Shown here piece after piece: positions 18,593-26,165 of a DNA stretch of 64,000 nt. The notes under the pieces were generated by a model. It saw nothing but the letters and a program-made list of their open reading frames with translations, was not told where the DNA came from and did no database searches. This stretch comes from Pseudomonas parasichuanensis (GTDB lineage: Bacteria; Pseudomonadota; Gammaproteobacteria; Pseudomonadales; Pseudomonadaceae). The stretch is taken from NCBI RefSeq assembly GCF_021601385.1, contig NZ_BQHO01000002.1, forward strand, positions 232,278 to 296,277, read 5' to 3'. Every line of letters starts with the position of its first letter. Within the stretch, counting starts at the first letter, position 1. The translations under genes and the position numbers were made by a program.

Positions 18593-19294
18593 ATGTCACT
18601 GTGGCACAGCGAACAGCTTCAGCAGTTGCTGGGGGAGCACGACCCCGACAGATTGTTCCTCCACGCGGTCGAGATGGTGCAGGCACTCGGTTTGGAGTTC
18701 GTCGGCCTGTCGACCCACATGCATTTCGCAGGTAAAGCCCCCGAAGTGTGTTTCCGGAGCAACTATCCGGACGAATGGCACCAGACTTACGTACAGCAGT
18801 TCATTGCCAGCGATCCGGCTTCCTGCGAATGCCGCAAGACCACCCTGCCGCTGTTGTGGAGCGACGAGCTGTTCAAAGAGATGCCCCAGTTGCGCGAGGC
18901 GGCCTGCGGCCATGGCCTGCGCCATGGCTGGACGCAATCGTTGTTCGATCAACTGCACAACGAAAGCCAGCTGCACGTCGCCCGACGAGTCGGCGAGATT
19001 CGCCCAGACGAACTCTATGAGAACGGCGCACACATCATGTGGCTGTGCCAGGTGCTTCATGCCGCCGTGAGCGAACAGCACATGGCCAGCGAGGGGCACT
19101 ACCCGCCACTGAGCAAACGTGAACTGGAAGTCATGAAGTGGTCATCCGAAGGCAAGATAGCCGAGGATGTCGCCAAGATCCTTTCGCTATCCACCAGCAC
19201 GGTAAACTTTCACATCCGCAGCGTCATCGCCAAGACCAACAGCAGCAACAAAGTGGCAGCCATCGTCAATGTCTTCCGCCAAGGCCTGCTGTAA
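18593..19294 (+). CDS. ppoR: LuxR-type solo regulator (PpoR-like)
   Basis: 233-aa LuxR family protein with an N-terminal autoinducer-binding domain and a C-terminal HTH (LSKRELEVMKWSSEGK ... STSTVNFHIRSV). The acyl-homoserine-lactone pocket residues are conserved at Trp62, Tyr66, Asp74, Pro75 and Trp89, so AHL binding is plausible. No luxI synthase is nearby, so it is a solo. The neighbourhood (mscL, fpr, rlmG) matches my recollection of PpoR, the conserved AHL-binding orphan of P. putida. The ATG has CAGGAG 8 nt upstream. Targets are not evident from sequence. Confidence 0.85.
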   Translation: MSLWHSEQLQQLLGEHDPDRLFLHAVEMVQALGLEFVGLSTHMHFAGKAPEVCFRSNYPDEWHQTYVQQFIASDPASCECRKTTLPLLWSDELFKEMPQLREAACGHGLRHGWTQSLFDQLHNESQLHVARRVGEIRPDELYENGAHIMWLCQVLHAAVSEQHMASEGHYPPLSKRELEVMKWSSEGKIAEDVAKILSLSTSTVNFHIRSVIAKTNSSNKVAAIVNVFRQGLL

Positions 19295-19381
19295 CCCCCC
19301 TCGAAGTGTAAAGCCCTGTAGAATCGCGCACCTCAAGCCCGTCGCACGCCGCGACGGCCAGATCCGCGCCGAGCCGTACCC

Positions 19382-20506
19382 ATGCCCCTGTTCAACAGCC
19401 CCTTCGCCGACCTCGACCTGATCCGCCAGCCGGAACAGGCCAATGACCCGCTGCTGGCCTTCGACGCCGCCGACCAGTACCTGCTGGAGCACCTGGCTGC
19501 ACAGGCGCCGGCCGCTGGCAGCCGGGTGCTGGTGCTCAACGACAGCTTTGGCGCCCTGGCCGCCAGCCTGGCCGGCACGCTGGACGTTACCAGCAGCGGC
19601 GACTCGCACCTGGCGCGCATGGCGTTGGAGAAGAACCTGGCAGGCAATGGCAAGCCGTTCGATGCCGTGCCTTTCGTACCCGCCAGTGATCACTGGCAAG
19701 GGCCATTCGATCGTGTGTTGGTGCGTGTGCCGAAAACCCTGGCCCTGCTCGAAGAGCAACTGATCCGCCTGCAGGGCCACCTGGCCCCCGGCGCCCAAGT
19801 GATTGCCGGCGCCATGATCAAGCACCTGCCCCGTGCGGCCGGCGACCTGATGGAAAAATACATCGGCCCGGTCCAGGCCTCGCTGGCCCAGAAGAAAGCA
19901 CGCCTGCTCACCGCCACCGTCGCCGAGCGCCCGCTCGCCCAGTCCCCCTACCCCAGCCGCTATCGCCTCGACACACCGGCACTGGAGCTGGTCAACCACG
20001 CCAACGTATTCTGCCGCGAAGGCCTGGACATCGGCACCCGCGCCTTCCTGCCGCACCTGCCACGCGACCTGGGCCGCGCCCGGGTGGCGGACCTGGGGTG
20101 CGGCAACGGCGTACTGGCCATCGCCAGCGCCCTGGCAAACCCTGATGCGCAGTACACCCTGGTGGACGAGTCGTACATGGCAGTGCAATCGGCCCGTGAC
20201 AACTGGCAGGCCGCGCTGGGCGAGCGTGACGTGCTGATCCAGGCGGCGGATGGCCTGGCAGGGTTTGAGAAACAGTCGCTGGACGTGGTGCTGTGCAACC
20301 CGCCGTTCCACCAGCAGCAGGTGGTCGGCGATTTCCTCGCCTGGCGCATGTTCCAGCAGGCGCGGGAGGCGCTGGAGGTGGGGGGCGCGTTGTACATCGT
20401 CGGCAACCGGCACCTGGGCTATCACAGCAAGCTGGCGCGGTTGTTCAGAGGTGTGGAGCAAGTGGCGGCGACGCCGAAGTTCGTAGTGCTCAAGGCCCGC
20501 AAGTAA
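19382..20506 (+). CDS. rlmG: 23S rRNA (guanine-1835-N2) methyltransferase RlmG
   Basis: 374-aa methyltransferase in two halves: a degenerate N-terminal copy and an active C-terminal Rossmann domain. The SAM-binding motif is VADLGCGNGVLAIASA (about residue 236), and the N6/N2-guanine methylase signature is NPPF (VVLCNPPFHQQQ). It modifies G1835 of 23S rRNA. No strong Shine-Dalgarno is seen before the ATG, but the start agrees with the family N-terminus. It is downstream of ppoR, with a short spacer, and followed by a REP-like hairpin. Confidence 0.93.
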   Translation: MPLFNSPFADLDLIRQPEQANDPLLAFDAADQYLLEHLAAQAPAAGSRVLVLNDSFGALAASLAGTLDVTSSGDSHLARMALEKNLAGNGKPFDAVPFVPASDHWQGPFDRVLVRVPKTLALLEEQLIRLQGHLAPGAQVIAGAMIKHLPRAAGDLMEKYIGPVQASLAQKKARLLTATVAERPLAQSPYPSRYRLDTPALELVNHANVFCREGLDIGTRAFLPHLPRDLGRARVADLGCGNGVLAIASALANPDAQYTLVDESYMAVQSARDNWQAALGERDVLIQAADGLAGFEKQSLDVVLCNPPFHQQQVVGDFLAWRMFQQAREALEVGGALYIVGNRHLGYHSKLARLFRGVEQVAATPKFVVLKARK

Positions 20507-20522
20507 TGTAAACCCGGTGGCC

Positions 20523-20553
20523 ACGTGGGAGCGGCGTACCGCTGCTCCCACGT
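20523..20553. repeat. REP-like hairpin after rlmG
   Basis: 10-bp arms ACGTGGGAGC (20523-20532) and GCTCCCACGT (20544-20553) with an alternative inner stem AGCGG/CCGCT. It resembles REP halves elsewhere in the window and probably terminates or stabilises the rlmG transcript. Confidence 0.6.
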
Positions 20554-20555
20554 TC

Positions 20556-20580
20556 TGGACAGTCCCCGAGAAGTTGGACA
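20556..20580 (+). repeat. Left inverted repeat bounding the Rhs cassette
   Basis: A 25-bp sequence beginning TGGACAGTCCCC and ending GTTGGACA. It matches the 25 bp at 21768-21792, read on the opposite strand, at 20 of 25 positions. The TGGAC...CCCC...GTTGGAC layout is like the terminal repeats of IS3-family elements. Confidence 0.55.
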
Positions 20581-20708
20581 GATCAGCCAGCGGCTTGGGC
20601 TCTGTACTCGACAAACTTTGAGTGTTTTGCAACCTAGCATTTTTGCCAGTAGAAATTTTTACTGTCAGTCATGAATATCTTGCTTGAAGCGTAAAGCGGG
20701 AAATTATC

Positions 20709-21605
20709 ATGATACATACGCCGGGAAAATTAATTGACACATTGCGTGGCATGTCGCGGCCTGGTGCCTTCTCTTACTCACCTTATGGTTACGCTCCTCG
20801 GTCATCGAGTCTGCTCGGTTTCAATGGCGAGCGACTAGATCCTTGCACCCGTAGTTACCTACTTGGAAACGGCTATCGACTATTCAACCCTACACTAATT
20901 CGATTTAGTTCGCCGGACAGTGCAAGTCCGTTCGAGCACGGTGGATTGAATCCATATGGTTACTGCAAAGGAGATCCAATAAATACAAAAGATCCGAGCG
21001 GGCATGCTCCAATGCCAAAGCACATGAACCGGTATGCGCCCCGATATGTGCCCCGATACACAACCCGATATGCGCCCCGATATGTGCCCCGATACACAAC
21101 CCGATATGCGCCCCAAAATTCACCTCGATATGTGCCCCAATATGCACCCCGATATGCGCCCCGACATGTGTCCCAAGATGTGCCCCAAGATGTGCCCCAA
21201 GGTTATGATTTTGTGGGGTATCACGGTAGTACGCTAACGCATCAAAGCTCATTGGAAGTGAGCGTTGAGCCGATGTCAAATCCTTATACTAATCACGGGG
21301 ACGGGTTTTACTTTACGCAACGCTATAATCTGGCTTGGAGTTATGCTCGAAGAACAGCTAGGCGGGAAGGGAGGGCATCAACGCCGCACGTATTTGGAGT
21401 GTATGTAAAAAACTTTAGAGGACTGAAGGCGGGAACAGAAATCGTTAATCTCTGGGATGGCAGTGATGAACGCGTCATGGAAAGCTATTTGATTCGTGAG
21501 CCAGCATTTAATCAAGTGATAGTGCGGAAAGCAGCTGGCTTTTCCCCTCTTCGTAGAAATTCGTTTGTCGAATATCCGAGCCCTCATCCTCACCACACTC
21601 GGTAG
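20709..21605 (+). CDS. Rhs-core protein with a predicted DT/ExoA-like ADP-ribosyltransferase domain
   Basis: 298-aa short Rhs protein. Residues 1-100 are the Rhs-associated core (SYSPYGYAP, LLGFNGERLDPCTRSYLLGN, NPYGYCKGDPINTKDPSG). Residues 108-163 are a linker of four-residue RYxP-like repeats. Residues 166-275 look like a diphtheria toxin/exotoxin A catalytic fold: FVGYHGS (His172), GDGFYFT (Tyr201), SYARR (Tyr212) and VMESYL (Glu258). The Tyr-Tyr spacing of 11 and the His-Tyr spacing of 29 are close to ExoA. It lacks the long YD-repeat shell, so it is an orphan tip cassette or a stand-alone protein. The DNA is AT-richer than its neighbours, suggesting transfer. No obvious immunity gene follows. 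The enzymatic call is from motif comparison, not from a search. Confidence 0.75.
   Translation: MIHTPGKLIDTLRGMSRPGAFSYSPYGYAPRSSSLLGFNGERLDPCTRSYLLGNGYRLFNPTLIRFSSPDSASPFEHGGLNPYGYCKGDPINTKDPSGHAPMPKHMNRYAPRYVPRYTTRYAPRYVPRYTTRYAPQNSPRYVPQYAPRYAPRHVSQDVPQDVPQGYDFVGYHGSTLTHQSSLEVSVEPMSNPYTNHGDGFYFTQRYNLAWSYARRTARREGRASTPHVFGVYVKNFRGLKAGTEIVNLWDGSDERVMESYLIREPAFNQVIVRKAAGFSPLRRNSFVEYPSPHPHHTR
21030..21197 (+). repeat. 12-bp-period tandem repeat (RYxP linker)
   Basis: About 14 units of 12 bp encoding RYAP, RYVP and RYTT-type tetrapeptides; part of it is a 36-bp higher-order unit present twice in succession. The repeats drift at the 3' end to QDVP. It lies between the Rhs core and the toxin-like domain and keeps the frame throughout. 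Confidence 0.85.
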
Positions 21606-21627
21606 CTGAGGTAACTGTTTTGCTGGC

Positions 21628-21744
21628 TTAGGTTCTGTTTGAAAACCTTCTAAACCTCGCCGGAGCCTCTGGAAGCCTGATTTTCCGTAAAGCTATCGCT
21701 TTTTTTTGGCGAAGGAGCTTGAAGCGCTCGGTGTACTTGCCCAT
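21628..21744 (-). pseudogene. Remnant of an IS3-type transposase OrfA N-terminus
   Basis: A 38-residue reading frame starting MGKYTERFKLLRQKK. The first ten residues resemble the start of IS3-family OrfA proteins, but the match is lost afterwards and the frame soon stops. It sits just inside the right inverted repeat (21768-21792) in the orientation expected for the start of an IS. It is most likely an IS relic disrupted by the Rhs cassette or by deletion. Ten residues is thin evidence, so this is a tentative call. Confidence 0.4.
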
Positions 21745-21767
21745 AAATCCCCCAAGGGTTGGATTGG

Positions 21768-21792
21768 CGTCCAACGTCTTGGGGGCAGTCCA
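21768..21792 (-). repeat. Right inverted repeat bounding the Rhs cassette
   Basis: Read on the minus strand it begins TGGACTGCCCCC and ends GTTGGACG, matching the left repeat (20556-20580) at 20 of 25 positions. The pair encloses 1,237 bp containing the Rhs gene and the OrfA remnant. Confidence 0.55.
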
Positions 21793-21818
21793 TTCCCCGC
21801 GATGGTTTCGCCGCAGGC

Positions 21819-21962
21819 TCAGTGCGTGCTCAGCCCCGCCGCATTCATGAACATGCGCATGCCATAAGCCACCACCCCAAGCGCCGCGACACTCAGCGCC
21901 CAGATCAGCACCAGCCAGCCCAGGCGTTGCCACAACGGTTTCTTCTGTTCGACATCCATCAT
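21819..21962 (-). CDS. DUF2474-family small membrane protein of the Cio oxidase
   Basis: 47-aa single-helix protein starting MMDVEQKKPLWQRLGW, with a hydrophobic stretch (LVLIWALSVAALGVVAYGM) and ending AAGLSTH. Small DUF2474 (CydX-like) peptides follow cioAB genes in pseudomonads and probably stabilise the oxidase. The ATG at 21960-21962 has AGGAG 6 nt upstream and lies 9 nt after cioB. It was found by reading the minus strand directly. Confidence 0.85.
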   Translation of the reverse strand: MMDVEQKKPLWQRLGWLVLIWALSVAALGVVAYGMRMFMNAAGLSTH

Positions 21963-21971
21963 GGCGCGCTC

Positions 21972-22979
21972 CTAGTGATAGCCATCGTCATGGGTCACCT
22001 TGCCGCGGAACACGTAGTAGCTCCAGTAGGTGTACCCAAGGATGAACGGCAGGATGAACAGCGTGCCCACCAGCATGAAGCCCTGGCTCTGCGGCGGCGC
22101 GGCGGCGTCCCAGATGCTGATCGACGGCGGGATGATGTTCGGCCACAGGCTGATCCCCAAGCCGCTGTAGCCAAGGAAGATCAGCACCAGGGTCAGCAGG
22201 AACGGCGTGTAGTGCGCGTTGCGCGCCACCGCACGCAGCAGCCCGTAGAAGGTCACCAGCACCAGCAGCGGCACCGGCATGAACCACACCAGGTTAGGCA
22301 TGCTGAACCAGCGGTCGGCGATCTGCGGGTAGGCGATCGGCGTCCACAGGCTGACGATGCCGATCACCGCCAACAACACCAGCGCCAGTGGCCGCGCCAT
22401 GTCGTGCATTTTCTGCTGCAGCGGCCCTTCGGTTTTCATGATCAGCCAGGTGCAGCCCAGCAGGGTGTAGGCGACGATCAGACCCAGGCCAGAGAACAGG
22501 GTGAACGGTGTCAGCCAGTCCAGGTAGCCGCCGACGAACTTGCGGTCGACCACCTTGAAGCCTTCGATGAAGGCCCCCAGGGCCACGCCCTGGAAGAAGG
22601 TGGCCACCAGCGAACCCCAGATGAACGCCTTGTCCCAGATATGCCGCTTGTTGGCCCGCGCCTTGAAGCGGAACTCGAAGGCTACGCCACGGAAGATCAG
22701 GCCCACCAGCATCAGGATCAGCGGCAGGTACAGCGCCTCCAGCACCACCGAGTAGGCCAGCGGGAAGGCGCCAAACAGCGCGGCGCCCCCCAGCACCAAC
22801 CAGGTTTCGTTGCCGTCCCAGACCGGGGCGACGGTGTTCATCATCACATCACGGTCACGCTCGTCCTGGACGAACGGGAAGAGCATGCCGATCCCAAGGT
22901 CGAAACCGTCCATCACCACGTACATCATCACGCCGAAGATGATGATCACGGCCCAGATCAGCGGAAGATCGATACCCAT
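21972..22979 (-). CDS. cioB: Cyanide-insensitive terminal oxidase subunit II
   Basis: 335-aa CydB/CioB subunit with eight or so hydrophobic helices. The N-terminus (MGIDLPLIWAVIIIFGVMMY), the MDGFDLGIGMLFPF segment and the WDGNETWLVLGGAALFGAFP stretch are hallmarks of this subunit. With CioA it forms a bd-type quinol oxidase that keeps working in the presence of cyanide. It starts one base after the cioA stop, so the two are one transcript. Confidence 0.95.
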   Translation of the reverse strand: MGIDLPLIWAVIIIFGVMMYVVMDGFDLGIGMLFPFVQDERDRDVMMNTVAPVWDGNETWLVLGGAALFGAFPLAYSVVLEALYLPLILMLVGLIFRGVAFEFRFKARANKRHIWDKAFIWGSLVATFFQGVALGAFIEGFKVVDRKFVGGYLDWLTPFTLFSGLGLIVAYTLLGCTWLIMKTEGPLQQKMHDMARPLALVLLAVIGIVSLWTPIAYPQIADRWFSMPNLVWFMPVPLLVLVTFYGLLRAVARNAHYTPFLLTLVLIFLGYSGLGISLWPNIIPPSISIWDAAAPPQSQGFMLVGTLFILPFILGYTYWSYYVFRGKVTHDDGYH

Positions 22980-22980
22980 C

Positions 22981-24417
22981 TCAGTTCCCCTCGCTCAGGC
23001 GGGTGGAGGTGGCCTCATGGCCATCATCGGCGGCGGACAGTGGCCGCGCCGGCGTACGTTGCTGGCCAGGGCCACCCGGGGTGTGCTCCTCGCCTTCGCC
23101 GGTTTTCGGCCCCTTGCGCACCAGGCGCATCATGTAGCCGATGCCGGTACCGAACAGGGCGAAGTACACCACCACGAACATCACCAGGGTGAAACCGAGC
23201 TGCGCGTAACTGTGGTTGGACACCCCGTCGGCGGTGCGCATCAGCCCGTAGACCACCCACGGCTGGCGGCCAATCTCGGTGGTGAACCAGCCGGCGAGGA
23301 TGGCGATCAGCCCCGACGGGCCCATCCACAGGGTCAGGTAAAGGAACGGCCGTGAGCTGTACAGCGTGCCGCGCTTACGCAGCCACACACTCCACAGGCC
23401 CACGAAGATCATCAGCATGCCCAGGCCGACCATGACCCGGAACGACCAGAACACGATGGTCGAGTTGGGCCGGTCCTCAGGTGGGAACTCCTTCATGGCC
23501 GGCACTTGCTTGTCCAGGCTGTGGGTGAGGATCAGGCTGCCCAGGGCCGGGATCTCGATCTTGTAGCGTGTGGTTTCGGCTTTCATGTCCGGGATGCCGA
23601 ACAGGATCAGCGGGGTGGGCTCGCCCGGTTTGTTCTCCCAGTGGCCCTCGATGGCCGCGATCTTCACCGGCTGGTGCTTGAGGGTGTTGAGGCCGTGGAA
23701 GTCACCGATCACCGCCTGGATCGGCGCGACGACCAGCGCCATCCACATGGCCATCGACAGCATCTTGCGCACCGCCGGGTTATCCCGGCCACGCAGCAGG
23801 TGCCAGGCCGCCGAGGCGCCGACGAAGAACGCCGTGGCGACGAAGGCGGCGGTGGCCATGTGCATCAGCCGGTAGGGGAAGGACGGGTTGAAGATCACCG
23901 CGAACCAGTCCACCGGGATCACCTGGCCATTGACGATCTCGTAGCCCTGTGGGGTCTGCATCCAGCTGTTGGACGCCAGGATCCAGAAGGTCGAGACCAG
24001 GGTACCGAGCGCCACCATGCAGGTGGCGAAGAAGTGCAGGCCGCGGCCGACACGGTTCCAGCCGAACAGCATGACGCCCAGGAAGCCGGCCTCGAGGAAG
24101 AAGGCCGTCAGCACCTCGTAGGTCAGCAAGGGGCCGGTGATGGAACCTGCGAAGTCGGAGAACTGGCTCCAGTTGGTGCCGAACTGATAAGCCATGACCA
24201 GCCCGGAGACCACGCCCATGCCAAAGTTGACGGCGAAGATCTTCGACCAGAAGTGGTAGAGGTCACGGTAGGTGTTGTTGCCGGTCTTGAGCCAAAGGCC
24301 CTCGAGAACCGCCAGGTAGCTCGCCAGGCCAATGGTGATGGCCGGGAACAGAATGTGAAAGGACACGGTAAAGGCAAACTGGATTCGGGCGAGCTCTAGG
24401 GCTTCTAATCCGAACAT
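22981..24417 (-). CDS. cioA: Cyanide-insensitive terminal oxidase subunit I
   Basis: 478-aa CydA/CioA subunit. Conserved parts include the N-terminal FHILFPAITIGLASYLAVLE with its heme-ligand His, GWNRVGRGLHFF, and the GRQPWVVYGLMRT segment near residue 390. The Q-loop is short, as in CioA rather than E. coli CydA. It oxidises quinol and reduces oxygen with few protons pumped. The long upstream region holds an ANR-box-like site. It is divergent from an MFS transporter gene. Confidence 0.95.
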   Translation of the reverse strand: MFGLEALELARIQFAFTVSFHILFPAITIGLASYLAVLEGLWLKTGNNTYRDLYHFWSKIFAVNFGMGVVSGLVMAYQFGTNWSQFSDFAGSITGPLLTYEVLTAFFLEAGFLGVMLFGWNRVGRGLHFFATCMVALGTLVSTFWILASNSWMQTPQGYEIVNGQVIPVDWFAVIFNPSFPYRLMHMATAAFVATAFFVGASAAWHLLRGRDNPAVRKMLSMAMWMALVVAPIQAVIGDFHGLNTLKHQPVKIAAIEGHWENKPGEPTPLILFGIPDMKAETTRYKIEIPALGSLILTHSLDKQVPAMKEFPPEDRPNSTIVFWSFRVMVGLGMLMIFVGLWSVWLRKRGTLYSSRPFLYLTLWMGPSGLIAILAGWFTTEIGRQPWVVYGLMRTADGVSNHSYAQLGFTLVMFVVVYFALFGTGIGYMMRLVRKGPKTGEGEEHTPGGPGQQRTPARPLSAADDGHEATSTRLSEGN

Positions 24418-24762
24418 GGTGCTTCCTCTTCAGATAATCCGGCGTCCAGGCTGGTGGCCCTTGTCGCCCACTGCCCCCACAGTGATCGAGTGCGGCTCGT
24501 TGGAATTGTTCTGTTCGATCGCAGGGATTCCGGCCCGAGGGCCAAATTCGTTGCATCTGGAACGATTGATCCAGGTCAACGAATGTCTGGAAGCATAGTC
24601 CCGAATCAAGTGACCAGATGTGTGGTTGATTGCCGCGTGACCCGTTGTCCCACCCCCTTTTCCGGGCGCTGAAAAACTGTCCACCTCGACATTCAGCAAC
24701 TAATTGTTACAAACAGATGCTACTCTGCAGACCCCTCTATTGCCGAGGTTACAGGCCTGCCG
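24418..24762. other. Divergent regulatory region between cioA and the MFS gene
   Basis: 345 bp without a credible gene. It contains an ANR/FNR-box-like sequence at 24566-24579 and presumably both divergent promoters. A second half-site (TTGATTG near 24635) is present but lacks a matching partner. I saw nothing else in it. Confidence 0.6.
24566..24579. promoter_or_regulatory. ANR/FNR-box-like site upstream of cioA
   Basis: TTGATCCAGGTCAA matches TTGAT-N4-ATCAA at 9 of 10 specified positions. ANR is known to repress cioAB at low oxygen in P. aeruginosa; the site lies about 150 bp upstream of the cioA start, so its distance from the true promoter is unknown. Confidence 0.6.
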
Positions 24763-25983
24763 ATGTCCGACTCTGCCCCGCAATTGCTGCGTCATCACCG
24801 CCCTTTCATGGCTTTTTGGCTGGCCCGCGTTTTCACCGCCAGCGGCTTCCAGATGCTCACCGTGGCCATCGGCTGGCACCTCTACCAGTTGACCGGCAAC
24901 GTGCTCGACCTGGGCCTGGTCGGGCTGGTGGAATTTGCCCCGCGCGTGCTGTTCATGCTGCACACCGGGCACGTTGCCGACCGCTATGACCGGCGCAAGG
25001 TCGCCGCCCTGTGCCAGACCTTGCAGGCGCTGATCGCCCTGGCGCTGGCCCTTGGCAGCGCCACCGACAACGTCAGCCGCGAGCTGATCTTCGTGCTGGC
25101 CTTCCTGCTGGGCGCCACCCGCTCGTTCGAGATGCCGGCCACCCAGGCGCTGCTGCCCAACGTGGTGCCGCCGGGGCTGTTCCCCCGCGCGGTGGCGGCG
25201 TCTGCCTCGGCGACCCAGTCGGCGACCATCATCGCCCCGGCGGTCGGCGGTTTCCTGTATGCCTTCGGCAGCATCTGGGTGTATGCCCCGACCGTGATCC
25301 TGTACGTGATCGCCTGCCTGCTCATGCTCAGCCTCGACGCCCGCCAGCAACCCCTCCAGCAAGGCCGCGCCAGCCTTGAGTCGCTGCTGGCCGGCATCCG
25401 CTTCATCCGCAGCCGCCCGGACATCCTCGGCGCCATCTCGCTGGACCTGTTCGCCGTACTGCTGGGGGGGGCCACCGCGCTGCTGCCGGTGTTCGCCAAG
25501 GACATCCTGCTCACTGGCGCCTGGGGCCTGGGCCTGCTGCGCTCGGCCCCGGCGGTGGGGGCGTTGCTGATGTCGCTGTGGCTGGCGCGCTTCCCGGTAG
25601 AACGCAAGGTGGGGCTGGTCATGTTCACGGCGGTAGGGGTGTTCGGCGTGGCGACTATCGCCTTCGGCTTGAGCACCTCGTTCTGGTTCTCCCTGGCGGT
25701 GCTGGTGGTGCTGGGTGCGGCGGACATGATCAGCATGGTCATCCGTGGCGCCTTCGTGCAGCTGGAAACGCCGGATGAAATGCGCGGCCGGGTAAGTGCG
25801 GTGAACGGGCTGTTCATCGGCGCCTCGAACCAGCTCGGCGAGTTCGAATCGGGGCTCACCGCGCACTGGTTTGGCACAGTGCCCGCCGTGGTGCTGGGCG
25901 GCGTGGGCACGCTGGTGGTGACCGGGGTGTGGATGAAACTGTTCCCGACCCTGACCCACCGCGACCGCTTGCACAACGGTTGA
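24763..25983 (+). CDS. MFS transporter of the EntS-like (MFS_3) group
   Basis: 406-aa major facilitator with 12 predicted helices. The loop 2-3 motif GHVADRYDRRKV is present, and the sequence continues SATQSATIIAPAVGGFLY and AADMISMVIRGAFVQLETP, the latter typical of the EntS-like exporter group. Substrate is unknown; EntS homologues export siderophores or drugs. No siderophore genes are nearby. It is divergent from cioA and followed by azgA on the same strand after about 180 bp. Confidence 0.85.
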   Translation: MSDSAPQLLRHHRPFMAFWLARVFTASGFQMLTVAIGWHLYQLTGNVLDLGLVGLVEFAPRVLFMLHTGHVADRYDRRKVAALCQTLQALIALALALGSATDNVSRELIFVLAFLLGATRSFEMPATQALLPNVVPPGLFPRAVAASASATQSATIIAPAVGGFLYAFGSIWVYAPTVILYVIACLLMLSLDARQQPLQQGRASLESLLAGIRFIRSRPDILGAISLDLFAVLLGGATALLPVFAKDILLTGAWGLGLLRSAPAVGALLMSLWLARFPVERKVGLVMFTAVGVFGVATIAFGLSTSFWFSLAVLVVLGAADMISMVIRGAFVQLETPDEMRGRVSAVNGLFIGASNQLGEFESGLTAHWFGTVPAVVLGGVGTLVVTGVWMKLFPTLTHRDRLHNG

Positions 25984-26165
25984 TCGTTCGCCTGGCCCGC
26001 GAACCTGACCCGATCACCCACCCCAACGGCCATAGGCCCCCGCCCCCCATGCTGGTATGATGCGCGGCTTTTTTGCGCCCCACGCAAAACCACGGCATCC
26101 GGTACGGTCTGTGCTTTGCTGTTGGGGACGATACATTCACGGCGCGAGGCGCCCTGGGAGCAGGC

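Noticed and set aside
21030-21197. Possible CRISPR array
   Set aside because: The 12-bp periodic repeats have no unique spacers and are in frame within a coding region.
20905-21279. Minus-strand repetitive LGAHIGAHIG-type frame
   Set aside because: It is the antisense reading of the RYxP-coding repeat. The plus-strand frame continues into motif-bearing domains on both sides.
26100-26165. Possible purine riboswitch in the azgA leader
   Set aside because: Only a small 5-bp hairpin is visible; I could not find the three-way junction and conserved loops of purine aptamers.
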